Of a DNA stretch of 64,000 bases, positions 34,501 through 42,209 are shown piece by piece. Both the position numbers and the translations under genes were made by a program. The DNA is from Lytechinus variegatus (Eukaryota > Echinodermata > Echinoidea > Temnopleuroida > Toxopneustidae): contig NC_054757.1 of NCBI RefSeq assembly GCF_018143015.1, positions 6,740,501 to 6,804,500 of the forward strand, given 5' to 3'. The notes under the pieces are model-generated. The model had not been told where the DNA came from, ran no database searches, and saw only the letters and a program-made list of their open reading frames with translations. Position 1 is the first letter of the stretch, and the number at the start of each line of letters is the position of its first letter.

Positions 34501-36764
34501 CCATTTTCTTGCTGGACGGACAGAAACTATGCATGCATCGCGGTCCTTGCATGCTAAGCATACCGTAATTTTTATTCGCTTACTTTTCTTATTTCAAGGT
34601 CGATTTTCTTCGTTCGAAATTGAAAATGGACTAGTATTGGATGTCTGAATGTAATATGCCTTTGAAAACGTGATTAATATCGAATACAATAATTTCATTC
34701 CGAAGATCCTTCTACAGGCAGACAAGTCTTACGTAATAGCACAGCTGTTGTTTATCATTTCGTCCTTGGCTCAACGCTCATTTAGCTGGCCCGTGGTGGT
34801 GAAATCGAGACAAGGGGATTACCTGGCCAAGATGGGTTTATCGGGGTTGGAAAAGTTGTTTGAGATATTCCAAACACAAATCGGGGTATGAAACCGCAGT
34901 TTGCAGTCCGAAGTGAGGTCGAGAATCAAACGGGAAATTTTCGTAATGATTACCCTGGCTTTACCAATGCAGCTGTTACGTGCGCTGCGTTTCAAGGAAT
35001 AAATTCCTGCCAGGTACCCATTTACCTCACCTGGGTTGAGTGCAGCACATTGTGGATCAATTTCTTGCTGAAGGAAACTACGCCATGGTTGGGATTTTAC
35101 TTATTTTTTTATTGTTAAACAGCAAGAGAAAGATGAATTGACCCAGAAGGTCAAAGGGTTAGAGGCCGAGAAGGAAAGTTTAGAAGGAGATGTCAAGGGT
35201 GTCCAGAAAGAGATGGAGGATCTATTGGTGTTGCTAACGGAAACAGACGAAAAGAAGGCTTCTTACAAACAGAGACTGAAAGATCTTAATCAAGAGGTGA
35301 GCGATTTGGGAACCCGTTTTACAAAGACTTTGTAATAGCAAATGCACAATTAACCAACCAGACTGAAGGATTTCAGTAGCTTTTAAAGAGAAATGCCAGT
35401 AGTTGCAGTAAGCACTGATTTCAGGAGAAAGTCTGTAAAACAAGGCTTAATTGTCAGTATATCGAAGATCTAGATCTGGTACAGTTACATGTACATTAAC
35501 TGAACTTTGTGAAATCTTGAAATCTACACTGAAAATCACCAACACAGATAAGCGCACGTGGGACAGTGCATAATTATTAGTTTGAATGTCGGGCCCGACG
35601 CTTGACCCGAATCCTGTGCTTATTTGCTGATTTCTCAGCAATTACACAATTTCATCCAGAATCCTTTGGCACATGTTTTTTTGTATATACAAACAAGACA
35701 CTTTGGTGGTCATTTCATTGGATTCTGTATGAACTCATTTTGAAATTGTCACCACAACTGGCCTTTATCTTTAACCAACTAGACTGAAGGATTTCAGTAG
35801 CTTATAACTGTTAATGCAAATTTGTTATAATAACAAGTTTCACAAATCAGACTTCTGAGTGCAGTGATGATAATGAAGGATTAGATTGTTTTTTCCCTCC
35901 CAAATTATACCAGTGTACTGTTTTTAAAGCCTGTGTATAGCTTTGGTAAAGGGTCAATAATGTGATTGATAATCGAATATCATCTAATAGGACAGTCTTA
36001 CTGAAGCGTAGAGACCGTTAGATATTTTTCCAACTGCACTTCTCTGAGAAAATTTCAAATATTCAAATCTTGGATATATAGCGCCCTCTCTCGGCAGTGC
36101 TTGTTTTAAATTTAAAAAATGGGCATTCAAGCACTTATCTTATAAATTTAGTGATTAGATATCCAAAAGTTACAGACAAAGAACATATCTTGAAAGTTTC
36201 AGCCCATTCCATGATTTGGAATAGGATTTAATTGAAAGACAAAAACACACAGATATTTTAATTTGATCGGGTGACCCGATCAAGTTAAATTTCCATGTAA
36301 AATTGCAAAATTTATCCTGTAAAACACATTTTCATTTCATATCCTCCACATCATAACTGTTATAGGGCATATCCATTCATATTAGCTAGCAATGAATTGG
36401 AATAGTGATAGGTGCATTTTGGTGGATTTACCAAAACTATACACAAGCTTTAAGAAATAATAATAATGATAATATAGGGTATTTATATTACATATCCACC
36501 TTGTTAGGTACTCAAGGTGCTCCTATATTACCCGGCAAAGCTAGGTGTTCATAGCGCACACAGCTTTTAAGAAATCACTTAGAAGACTAATCCACTGGGC
36601 AACAGATAAGTGTAGTCCCAAGAGTCTTAGGGAGACTTAACCGAATAGTGCATTTTTCTCTTGTCCAGGTATCTGACAACGAATTGGAAGTTGGAGATGA
36701 GGACGAATATGAGGATGAGGACGACGACGATGAGGAGGATGAAGAAGAGGAGGGAGAAGTATGA
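13530..36764 (+). CDS. USO1: General vesicular transport factor p115 (USO1)
   Basis: Golgin-like tether acting with Rab1, GM130/giantin and SNAREs to capture ER-to-Golgi and intra-Golgi vesicles. Twenty coding exons: 13530-13595, 15502-15588, 17475-17619, 18432-18550, 19444-19602, 19893-20098, 20472-20562, 20892-21032, 21986-22229, 22625-22830, 24984-25097, 25544-25662, 26584-26765, 27525-27631, 28595-28733, 30084-30235, 31661-31822, 32818-33045, 35123-35296, 36669-36764. All junctions are GT/AG, phases agree, and the sum is 2937 nt (978 residues; human p115 is 962). Residues 1 to about 640 form the armadillo-type globular head, with near-identical vertebrate blocks such as VNAPSNPPRPAIVVLLMSMV and QLLCGGLFSTD. 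About 650-945 is coiled coil, and the last ~28 residues are almost all Asp/Glu, the acidic tail that binds GM130/giantin. The start MSFFSRVLGG matches the family N-terminus. TTTTACAG just before the ATG may be a 5' UTR splice acceptor. No damage was seen. Introns are rich in MITEs and SINEs. Confidence 0.97.
14282..14340. repeat. Short perfect-looking hairpin in USO1 intron 1
   Basis: AAGTTCTCTCCTACCCAGTC at the left is complementary to GACTGGGGTAGAAGGAGAGA at the right, with one or two bulged bases and an 11-base loop around ATCGGC. The stem is about 22 bp. It could be a small foldback element remnant or a hairpin RNA precursor. Confidence 0.6.
15162..15396. repeat. MITE with AGGGGAAGATCGGGTTA end, TA-flanked
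   Basis: The left arm (AGGGGAAGATCGGGTTACTT, then GGGGTAAGTTGAAAG) matches the inverted right arm (AGGGGATATCGGGGTTAGTT, then AGGGTAACTTGAAAC). The flanks are TA on both sides. The centre contains a second palindrome around AATACTGCCCTC and GAGGGCAGTATT. Confidence 0.75.
15630..15898 (-). mobile_element. tRNA-derived SINE in USO1 intron 2
   Basis: On the minus strand the element begins with a tRNA-like head: GTGGCCCAGTGGATTAG as box A and GGGTTCGAACCCC as box B. A body with TTTCCTTCAGCAAGAAACTG and CTCAACCCAGGTGAGGTAAA follows. The tail reads GCGCCTTGAGCACC, then an ATT-rich run. The box spacing fits an RNA polymerase III promoter. Related copies occur at 19138, 28270, 28845, 34945 and 36460. 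Confidence 0.85.
16134..16376 (-). mobile_element. SINE-like element, second family, USO1 intron 2
   Basis: Has an (ATA)n run at its left end. The right end, read inverted, resembles a tRNA head (AATGGTGGCTCAGAGGTAGA followed by a GGTCATGCG-type box B region). The body differs from the SINE at 15630. Confidence 0.55.
16459..17275. repeat. MITE-like element with TAGGCCCGTT ends and GTACACGTG repeats
   Basis: The left end TAGGCCCGTTTTGA and the inverted right end TAGGCCCAGTTCGGG form terminal repeats. Both subterminal parts carry GTGTACACGTGTACACG-type motifs. About 815 bp, no coding frame, in USO1 intron 2. Confidence 0.55.
17643..17950. repeat. MITE, GGCCCGTATTCTGAAGT family, in USO1 intron 3
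   Basis: Begins GTCCGTATTCTTAAGTCAGG and ends in the inverted form of GGCCCGTATTCTGAAGTCGG. Subterminal GGTTTAA-TTAGACC and AAACCACAACTTTAAACC blocks match the copies at 4266 and 37336. It starts 24 bases after the exon 3 donor. Confidence 0.75.
19138..19420 (+). mobile_element. tRNA-derived SINE in USO1 intron 4
   Basis: Plus-strand copy of the family at 15630: head GTCATGGTCTAGTGGTTCTG, box B GGGTTTGAATC, body TTTCCTTCAGCAAAG and CTCAACCCAGGTGAGATGAA, ending in an ATT-rich tail just before exon 5 at 19444. Confidence 0.75.
19713..19836 (+). pseudogene. Degenerate duplicate of part of USO1 exon 6
   Basis: Located in the intron between exons 5 and 6. It matches exon 6 (19893-20098) from TTGATCCAGCT through AACATCCAGAAGATTGTGGC and GAGATCATGTC to GGTGGCAG. 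Relative to the exon it carries about five extra bases after ATCCAGCT, which breaks the frame and creates an in-frame TAA. It also has several substitutions, a shortened Glu-Glu region and no convincing acceptor or donor. It is a local duplication, not a retrocopy, because intron-like sequence surrounds it. Confidence 0.8.
21066..21681. repeat. MITE with TACCGTAAGGGC ends in USO1 intron 8
   Basis: The left arm TACCGTAAGGGCCTTAGTAT matches the inverted right arm TACCGTATGGGCACTAGTAT, and the arms continue to match for about 100 bases through ATTCAACCC and AGGAATTTA-like blocks. Short internal copies of ACTAGTATTC also occur. A TA duplication fits if the ends are read as CCGTA. Confidence 0.75.
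23348..23957. repeat. Long palindromic MITE, AAGTCCACCYCA family, copy 1
   Basis: The arms of about 230 bases carry CATCAAAATCGGATGTAAAA, TATGACATTTCAAAGTTT, CGTTCATATAACT and ACTATTTCTTTTGTTTTTTA, and repeat inverted on the right. The ends read TTAAATGTCAAGTCCACC and GGTGGACTTGTCCTTTAA. An inverted-orientation copy is at 39174-39769. It occupies USO1 intron 10. Confidence 0.85.
24246..24671. repeat. Diverged long palindrome in USO1 intron 10
   Basis: Older copy of the palindrome at 29592-30000. The left arm (GGCCCGAATTCACAGAGG, CCATGGTTTATGCAG, TTTGTCACAGTGTGCC) and its inverted right arm have drifted apart, and the centre is longer, with a duplicated TTTATTCCACTG. Confidence 0.8.
24690..24835 (-). 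mobile_element. tRNA-derived SINE fragment in USO1 intron 10
   Basis: On the minus strand: GTGTGGTCTAGTGGTTATAG (box A region), then GTGAATTCGAGTCCCCG (box B region), followed by a short body. Adjoins the palindrome at 24246-24671. Confidence 0.65.
26111..26483. repeat. MITE with repeated GGAGCTAAATCC motif in USO1 intron 12
   Basis: Begins TTCCAAAAGGAGCTAAATCC and ends with its inverted counterpart GGATTTAGCTCCATTTTGGAA. Two further direct copies lie near 26259 and 26291. It ends about 100 bases before exon 13. Confidence 0.7.
27154..27414. mobile_element. Non-autonomous hAT-like element in USO1 intron 13
   Basis: Starts CAGGGTTCCCACA, with inner ATGGAAAATCCTGGAA, and ends TGTGGGAACCCTA. 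TGCCTA is duplicated at 27148-27153 and 27415-27420. The CAGGGTTCCCAC terminus with ATGGAAA-type subterminal repeats is a widespread hAT-type end. No coding capacity. Confidence 0.7.
28270..28560 (-). mobile_element. tRNA-derived SINE in USO1 intron 14
   Basis: Minus-strand copy of the family at 15630, with a GTGGTCTAATAGTTCTGACT head, a GTGGGTTTGAATC box B region, a TTTCCTTCAGCAAGAAG body and a TAATGATAATGATAATAA tail. It ends about 35 bases before exon 15, and a T run lies between. Confidence 0.75.
28845..29120 (-). mobile_element. tRNA-derived SINE (truncated head) in USO1 intron 15
   Basis: Body with TTTCCTTCAGCAAGAAATTA, ACCCAGGTGAGGTGAATG and a GCGCTATACAAGAACTG tail followed by an ATT-rich run, all read on the minus strand. 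The tRNA-like head is cut short after the box B region. Confidence 0.7.
29331..29480. repeat. MITE with GGGCCTCATTTCATA ends
   Basis: The ends GGGGCCTCATTTCATATAAC and, inverted, GAGCCCATGTTTCATAAAG form terminal repeats. The core contains TACTGAAATCCTTCATTCTG and GGTTGGTTGATAG. The same core, inverted, forms the split element around 35335-35860. Confidence 0.65.
29592..30000. repeat. Near-perfect 0.4-kb palindrome in USO1 intron 15
   Basis: Two arms of about 200 bases meet at a loop of only about 8 bases around GTTTGAAG (near 29794-29801). The arms carry AAATTCACAAAGGTGGTTTT, TTTGTCACAGTGCGCCAAAT and GAGTCCACT, with few mismatches. A remnant of the same end lies just before it at 29562-29589. 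It is a foldback DNA transposon; the older copy is at 24246-24671. Confidence 0.85.
30263..30741. repeat. Adjacent inverted-repeat elements in USO1 intron 16
   Basis: The first pair, TTTGTACAACGCCTA and GGCGTTGTACAACAC, bounds about 30263-30586. The second, about 30586-30741, folds with arms AATGGCGAATATTC, GCAAGATTTCGCATATGGTG and CTCTATTCAAC against their inverted copies. Both are non-coding foldback elements. Confidence 0.65.
31016..31618. repeat. Long palindromic MITE, GGGGAATGAAACC family, in USO1 intron 16
   Basis: The ends AGGGGAATGAAACCTTTGG and, inverted, AGGAGAATGAAACCTTTGG are followed on each side by matching ACTTTCTCATTATTTGTCC, CAAATGCTCATAACTTT and TGATGTCAC blocks over about 230 bases. 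It ends 42 bases before exon 17. Confidence 0.8.
32599..32783. repeat. 93-bp tandem duplication just upstream of USO1 exon 18
   Basis: Two head-to-tail units (32599-32691 and 32692-32783) share GCATTCTGGTATTTTGCTCT, GAATCCTCAATGAACG and TGAAAAATTTATCCC. They differ by a few bases, so the event is recent. The second unit ends about 35 bases before the exon 18 start at 32818. Confidence 0.85.
33636..33716. repeat. LINE/SINE tail fragment
   Basis: Contains TTGCTTATATAGCGCTTAAT and AGTCTCTAAGCACTCTACAG, like the GCGC-rich 3' tails of the SINEs and LINE in this window. No tRNA head is attached. Confidence 0.5.
33718..34942. repeat. Dispersed repeat, copy 2 (inverted relative to copy 1), in USO1 intron 18
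   Basis: Same two flanking blocks as 6193-7022, in opposite orientation and about 27 kb away. The core is a larger CCTT/CTTT tract (33970-34165) plus about 300 bases absent from copy 1. A plus-strand frame (34670-34891) encodes almost the same peptide as the minus-strand frame in copy 1, with core NNFIPKILLQADKSYVIAQL. Confidence 0.75.
33970..34165. repeat. Long polypyrimidine (CTTT/CCTT/CT)n tract
   Basis: About 195 bases of almost pure C and T in TTTC, TTCC and TC units. It accounts for the long Ser/Phe/Leu-rich and Lys/Glu/Arg-rich open frames on both strands, which are not genes. Confidence 0.9.
34945..35100 (-). mobile_element. Truncated SINE abutting USO1 exon 19
   Basis: Minus-strand SINE body (TTTCCTTCAGCAAGAAATTG, ACCCAGGTGAGGTAAATGGG) lacking the tRNA head. 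Together with the repeat at 33718-34942 it fills the 3' half of intron 18, ending about 22 bases before exon 19. Confidence 0.7.
35350..35803. repeat. MITE copy 3 (35383-35774) flanked by 33-bp direct repeats
   Basis: The element runs from TTAAAGAGAAATGCCAGT to its inverted end TTAAAGATAAAGGCCAGT and contains the AGATCTGGTACAG and GGGACAGTG blocks of its family. The 33 bases before it (35350-35382) recur after it (35771-35803) with one difference; the shared core is CTGAAGGATTTCAGTAGCTT. The host sequence is an inverted copy of the MITE at 29331-29480. Confidence 0.8.
36460..36605 (-). mobile_element. SINE fragment just upstream of the last USO1 exon
   Basis: Tail and lower body of the family at 15630 (GGAGCACCTTGAGTACC, AACACCTAGCTTTGCCGGG), followed after an internal deletion by TGCCCAGTGGATTAGTCTTC of the tRNA-like head. 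It ends about 60 bases before exon 20. Confidence 0.7.
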
Positions 36765-37335
36765 GGAATATTTTCAAACTGAATAAATTTATATCGAACA
36801 ATTTTACTGGAGTGCCGGAGCACCATTGCCAGAGATGATGAAGAAGAGTGGAAAAGGGACACACATTAGCTCAGTAGTCTTCAACTTTTTCTACTTTTAA
36901 TATGATTCAATTCACAAAATAATTTAAATATTTGTTATGTATTATTTCTTTACAATTATTTGGTCTGTCAAAGCAAGGTCATAACAATGAAATTGTATAT
37001 TAATCTGAATTATTACAAACTTTTTTTTGTTTTGTATTTGTCACATGTAGGTGATGGTAGTTTCAGCCATTTTTAAACTATCACCATTCCAATGTAGACT
37101 AGGTATGTTTTCTTTGCTTGAAATATTTCTGTCACAATTTTATGCCATAATTTTTCTGCTGCCAAGTCATTTTTCATCAGGTTTTCATTCATAATCCTTG
37201 AATAAACTGCAGTTGTGAAATACTAGTTTTGATAAAGAGGTGCCATTCTCAATGGAAAGGATTGTACATTTATTGATATTAAAGTGAAATATAGAGATAA
37301 TTTTATAGAGCAAATATAATACGGATAGACACCAT
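36765..37335 (+). other. Probable USO1 3' UTR and flank
   Basis: Follows the USO1 stop codon directly. AATAAA occurs at about 36782 (probably too close to the stop) and about 37201; either could serve polyadenylation, and the true end cannot be placed from sequence. No repeat end was recognised before 37336. Confidence 0.4.
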
Positions 37336-37646
37336 GGCCCGTATTCTGAAGTTGGGTTTAACTTAAACTCAGGTTTAAAGTTGTGGTTTAAGTATGGATA
37401 GCCAGTTGTTACATAAATCACTAACAGTAGAGATATAATAGTTCAGCTCATTCGGCTCTCAGATCATTCATAATTATGTAGGAAGTATAAAAAGATGATT
37501 ATCTTCACCATCGATGAATCAGGAAAGAGCACAGTAAACATAAGAAACATACAACTTGATAAAAATTTTGACACTTATGGCTTCCCATAATTTTAGCACA
37601 GAGTTAGACCATGGTGTAAGTTAAATCTGACTTCAGAATACGGGCC
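37336..37646. repeat. MITE, GGCCCGTATTCTGAAGT family, best-preserved copy
   Basis: Starts GGCCCGTATTCTGAAGTTGG and ends with the inverted GGCCCGTATTCTGAAGTCAG. The inner GGTTTAAAGTTGTGGTTTAA and GTTAGACCATGG blocks match the copies at 4266-4986 and 17643-17950. Confidence 0.8.
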
Positions 37647-37854
37647 AAAGAGTTATCAAGAAATCAACTTTGTCTTTCTGCAGAAAACCTGCTCAGTGGG
37701 TAATTTCAAGCACAGTTTTTTTTTTAAAGTTGGTGTCGGTGTCGAGGAAACACCAACACCAGCTGCGACATGCTTATGGTTCCATGACCTTTGCTCCGAT
37801 GGAAAATCTGCCGGTTAAGCCCTACGTGAACCCTAACCTCCAAAACTGAATAAA

Positions 37855-38400
37855 TTCTAATCCTTATCTTTCAATTATTCTGAACAAAAATTCTACCACA
37901 ATCCAACTATAACCCTATGCCCTCTGAGATATTAAGATAGCCTAGGAGCAAGTGTTGCAGGAGCATATGTCATGTTACCACTTGAAATAAGTGGTAGAGA
38001 AAATTGGCCAAAAATATGGGGAAGAAATTGAGGTTCAGTTAGCTGACTGCATTAACACACAATGTTAGTTACTTGTACTGGCTAGACCTTGAAGTTCATT
38101 TCTTTTTAACCACTTTCCCCGAGGAGAGCACTACACTAATCCTTATCTTTACATTATTCTTAACTAAAAACTCTATTGCAATCCTAACTCTAACCCTATG
38201 CCCACTGAGATATTAAGACAGGAGCATATGTCATGTTACCACTTTAAATATAATGTGGTAGAGCAAATTGGCAAAAAATATGGGGAAGAAATTGAGGTTC
38301 AGTTAGCTGACAGCATTTACACCAACACACAATGTTAGATACTTGTACTGGCTAGACCTTAAAGCTCACTTCTTTTTAACTACTTTCCCTGAAGAGAGCA
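37855..38400. repeat. Tandem duplication of a ~270-bp segment
   Basis: The two units (about 37855-38120 and 38138-38400) share CCTTATCTTT, AACCCTATGCCC, GCATATGTCATGTTACCACT, GGGGAAGAAATTGAGGTTCA, ACTTGTACTGGCTAGACC and a GAGAGCA end, with scattered substitutions and small indels. No function is apparent; it may lie in or beyond the USO1 3' UTR. Confidence 0.8.
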
Positions 38401-39173
38401 AGCGCTGCATGCATTTGGATTCAGGATTGTATGGAGCGCGAAGAATTGATTCAGGCATATCGCATCTAAAAGAAGTGCTTCTTTTTCAAAATTTGTTGTG
38501 TACTTTTATATTTGTGTTGGAATATCTTTGTAAAAAAAAAATCAGTGTTTCTTAATTTTTAAATGCACTGATATCAACAAAGTCTACTTGATGATACATG
38601 TACTTTGGTAAGTGCAATGATTGTCAATATACCTTGCTATGTGATTAATATAATGAAATGGATTTAGATTCTAAATTGATCTTGGCATAATGAATGGATA
38701 TTGGTGCTTGCATCCGATTCAATTTCTTCATTGTTAAAGTTAATCTCTTTAATCATATCTCATGAAATTTAAAATGGAAATTGTAAACAAACTGGCATTA
38801 GCAGTGCCATTCTTTTTAAAGAATCTTTGTTTCAAGTTTTACAAATTAAATTGTTACATTCCAACTATAGCAACAGAAAAATGATGCATGTCCCTCATTT
38901 AAAAACATCTTTCCCATTAAGCTATAAGAAAAAACAGATGTCAAAGCATTTTAATATAGATAGTGACTTCATTAATGATGGGTTGCTGTTTCATAGATTT
39001 TCATTGATAGGAATTGTTCCACTAATTGTTGGGTTTTCATAAAAACCATGTGTTTGATTGAGTGATGTCGACATCGTAGTTGATGTCATTGATCAGGTTA
39101 CCATTGTCAGTTTTTGTCACAGGCCCGTTTTCATAGTTGCGTCTGATTCAGATTGCTTCAAACTTAAAGGAAA
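38401..39173. other. No feature recognised
   Basis: AT-rich sequence between the tandem duplication and the palindromic MITE. Short open frames only, and no domain or repeat ends were seen. Confidence 0.4.
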
Positions 39174-39769
39174 AGTCCACCCCAACAAAGACTTGATTTG
39201 AATAAAAAGAGAAAAATTCAACAAGCATAACACTGAAAATTTCATCAAAATCGGATGTAAAATCAAGAAAGTTATGGCATTTCAAAGTTTCGCTTCATTT
39301 CACAAAAACAGTTATATGAACGAGCAGTTACATCCAAACGAGAGAGTCGATGATGTCATTCACTCACTATTTCTTTTGTTTTTTATTGTTTGAATTATGA
39401 AATATTTTGATTTTCTCGTCATTGTCATGTGAAATGAAGTTTCATTCCTCCCTGAACACGTGGAAATCCATTATTTTAACATTTTGTGCTTCAGGCAAGG
39501 AGGTCCTAATCGTCAAATTGGTAAAAATTGAAATATTGTATAATTCAAGCAATAAAAAACAAGAAAAAGTGAGTGACATCATCGACTCTCTCATTTGGAT
39601 GTAACTGGCTCGTTCATATAACTATTTTGTTAAAAACAAGCGAAACTTTGAAATTTCATAACTTTCTTATTTTACATCCGATTTTGATGAAATCTTCAGC
39701 ATTGTGCTTATCTGATTTTTCTCTATTGATTCAAATCAACATATTTCTGAGGTGGACTTGACCTTTGAA
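39174..39769. repeat. Long palindromic MITE, AAGTCCACCYCA family, copy 2 (inverted)
   Basis: Starts TTAAAGGAAAAGTCCACC and ends GGTGGACTTGACCTTTGAA. The arms repeat the CATCAAAATCGGATGTAAAA and CGTTCATATAACT blocks, and the centre (CATTATTTTAACATTTTGTG) matches the centre of 23348-23957 in reverse orientation. Confidence 0.85.
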
Positions 39770-39856
39770 ATTGATAGAAATATTACAATCGATGATGACT
39801 CTCATGATCACATGGTAGTTGATGTTAATAAAAGAGTAACCATCACTGTAGACCTT

Positions 39857-40063
39857 GGGGTGTTTCACAAAGATTTAAGTACGACTTAAAGCCACACTTT
39901 AATGTCTAGTTACATGCGGTATAAAAGACATAACCGCATTGTTCAGATGCTCAGAGTATGCGCACTACTGCGTATTGATCAATAAGATTGCGTGTTGCAT
40001 ATCATATTCGCATCAGCATTTAAGTCCGACTTTGTCATACTTAAATCTTTGTGAAACACTCTT
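39857..40063. repeat. MITE with GTGTTTCACAAAGATTTAAG ends
   Basis: The left end GTGTTTCACAAAGATTTAAG recurs inverted at the right, followed by GACTTAAA-type motifs. A diverged relative with GCGTTTCACAAAG and GTGTTTCAGAG ends lies at about 42714-42890. Confidence 0.7.
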
Positions 40064-40604
40064 GGACCCTGTCTTGTTAATTGTCGCAATTAATTCTTCA
40101 TTAATTAAGTCTTCAATCTCAACTTGACATTTTAAGTTTATAAATTCTTATTATTTTTCACTTCTCTTCAATTTCAATGTACATTTTTATTTATTTGATA
40201 TTAAGTTTGACTTTATTGTAGTTGCTGCTTTTCCATTTTAAAATTTTCCATTAAACTATTTAAAAAAATTATGTCAAAATTCTCCCTTAAAAGGTTCAAT
40301 TGATGACGTATCATGGTCAAATGATGATTGCACGAGTACAGTAAAGATTTGTCTAATTGGTATGTTCTGCAATGTACTGTTAAACACGCATTTGTGTAAT
40401 ACTACAAATATTTTTCTACTGTGCAGAATTAATTTCTTCATTGAAATGAACCAATTTTCTTGAGATGACTTGTTCAGCCTCTACTTTTAAAGTGAAGCTC
40501 ATCTATGTTCAATGTCGGTGTTGTAATGTTTATTGCAAAAGAAATATATAGAGGATAATCATATAAATTTGTTCTTCTCGCCTGTATTTATTTTTATTTC
40601 TTAA

Positions 40605-40920
40605 TGGTCTAGGCCACCCCAGCAAAAAGTTGACCTGAGAAAAATCAAACAAGTATATCAGTAAAAATTCCATCAAACTCAGATGCAAGATAAGAATGTT
40701 ATGACAATTTCAAGTGTTGGTTAATTTTACAAAACAGTTATATGTACATCCAGGTTTGCATGCAAATGAAGGAACTGATGACGCCTCCCACTCACTTTTC
40801 TTTCGAAATATTTCAATTATACATAAGATATTTGGCGAGTGTTCGAAAAGGCTTCCCCTGCTTCCTCATTTGCATATCCCTGTGATGTTTCGATAAGTGT
40901 TAAGGGACAATACTGTAAAT
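40605..40920. repeat. Partial relative of the AAGTCCACC palindromic MITEs
   Basis: Contains CACCCCAGCAAAAAGTTGAC, AAATTCCATCAAACTCAGAT, AGAATGTTATGACA and AAACAGTTATATG in the order seen in one arm of 23348-23957, but lacks a well-preserved second arm. Confidence 0.55.
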
Positions 40921-41151
40921 TGAAATGTCATGAATTTATGTTACATCCATTTTGATGAAATTTCAGCATTATCTTTACTTGTTTTGTTTTTTAATCTGGG
41001 AAGCATTTCATGAAAGGACCGTAGTTTTTCAGCAACAATTGCTCCACTGTAAATTCCACACACTTTTTTGAGGGGGGGGGTCTTAGTTTCTTTGAATATC
41101 CGAAGTGTCCTCTATGTATTTTGTATCCTTCCATAAATAGTTTGCAAATCA

Positions 41152-41516
41152 GGGGCCCCGTTTCATAAGGAGTTACAACTGTTGTAACTTTGCCATTATG
41201 GCAACTACCATGGCAACAGGGCTCAGCAGCCAATCAAAATCAAGGTTGCCATGGTAGTTGCCACGATGGCAACAGGCGCGAGAGCTCAGTTGGTAGAGCG
41301 GGGGATTCGTATTCCGGTGACTCGGGTTCGATTCCCACTTGGTGCGCTAGTGCCCTTTGGTAAGGCATTTATCCTCATTACCAGGTCCTTCAGAGAGGAC
41401 CTTAAGCCGTTGGTCCCCAGGTTGCTTGCTCACAGGCATTCATGCTTTCTTAGCAGTCAGGTAAAAAAAAACCACGTTAAAATTATAACAGTTATAACTC
41501 TTTATGAAACGGGCCG
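41152..41516. repeat. MITE with GGCCCGTTTCATAA ends, interrupted by a SINE
   Basis: The left end GGGGCCCCGTTTCATAAGG, with GAGTTACAACTGTTGTAAC, matches the inverted right end GGCCCGTTTCATAAAGAGTT. The core includes CTACCATGGCAACAGGG and CAGCCAATCAAAATCAAGG. The right arm is interrupted at about 41274 by a tRNA-derived SINE. Confidence 0.75.
41274..41475 (+). mobile_element. tRNA-derived SINE nested in a MITE
   Basis: The head GCGCGAGAGCTCAGTTGGTA gives box A and GGTTCGATTCCCACTTGGTG gives box B, at tRNA-like spacing. The body contains CATTTATCCTCATTACCAGG and AGAGAGGACCTTAAGCCG, and the element ends with an A run. It looks like a polymerase III SINE rather than a functional tRNA, because the acceptor ends do not pair fully and a non-tRNA body follows. 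Confidence 0.8.
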
Positions 41517-42209
41517 CTAGGTTTACAAATCGACTCGCATTGAATGTATCATACCACTTCAACAAACATGACATTTAACAAGAATTTTGACGAGAAATCA
41601 TCATTCAAGAAAAAAACGTGGACGTTTTAATGATATATACAGAGAGTTATTTCATATAATAATACGCAATATTGTATTTTTGTTAATAAAAAGATTACAA
41701 TACATCATTCAGTTCAGTTTATACATCACATCATATCAGTTCATTTCAAGAATGAACAAGTACATGTAATACAAATCATACCATATGACAAATTGTAATC
41801 ATATTTTTTGCAGGCAACTTGCCTACCTATACTGAAAATATATGGCATGTTATTTCAAAATTTTCTCCTTAACAAAAAGAAAAACTTTTGAAACACATAG
41901 AAGTGATAAGTCTTTACACAAAAAAAGCACTTTAAGAAAAATCAGCATATTCTTTGAAAACTCTTGAATAGAAGAGTTTTTCTTAAATTTTTCATTATTG
42001 GTGAAATAGATCTGGCAAATACACTTTGATTGCAGCACTCACAATTCCATCTTATTAAGATATTATTTGAATGAAAACACTGCAAAGTAAACCCAGCAAA
42101 ATCTAGGTATAAAAATATACGTTGAGTTGTGACTGATGAAAATACATCTCAACTTGCACTAAATCTTGAAAAAAGCCCAATATTTCAAATCTAATGCAAG
42201 ATCTTTATA

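Noticed and set aside
41274-41347. Functional tRNA gene
   Set aside because: It has tRNA-like A and B boxes, but a retroposon body and A tail follow, the acceptor ends do not pair fully and it is inserted in a MITE; it is called a SINE.
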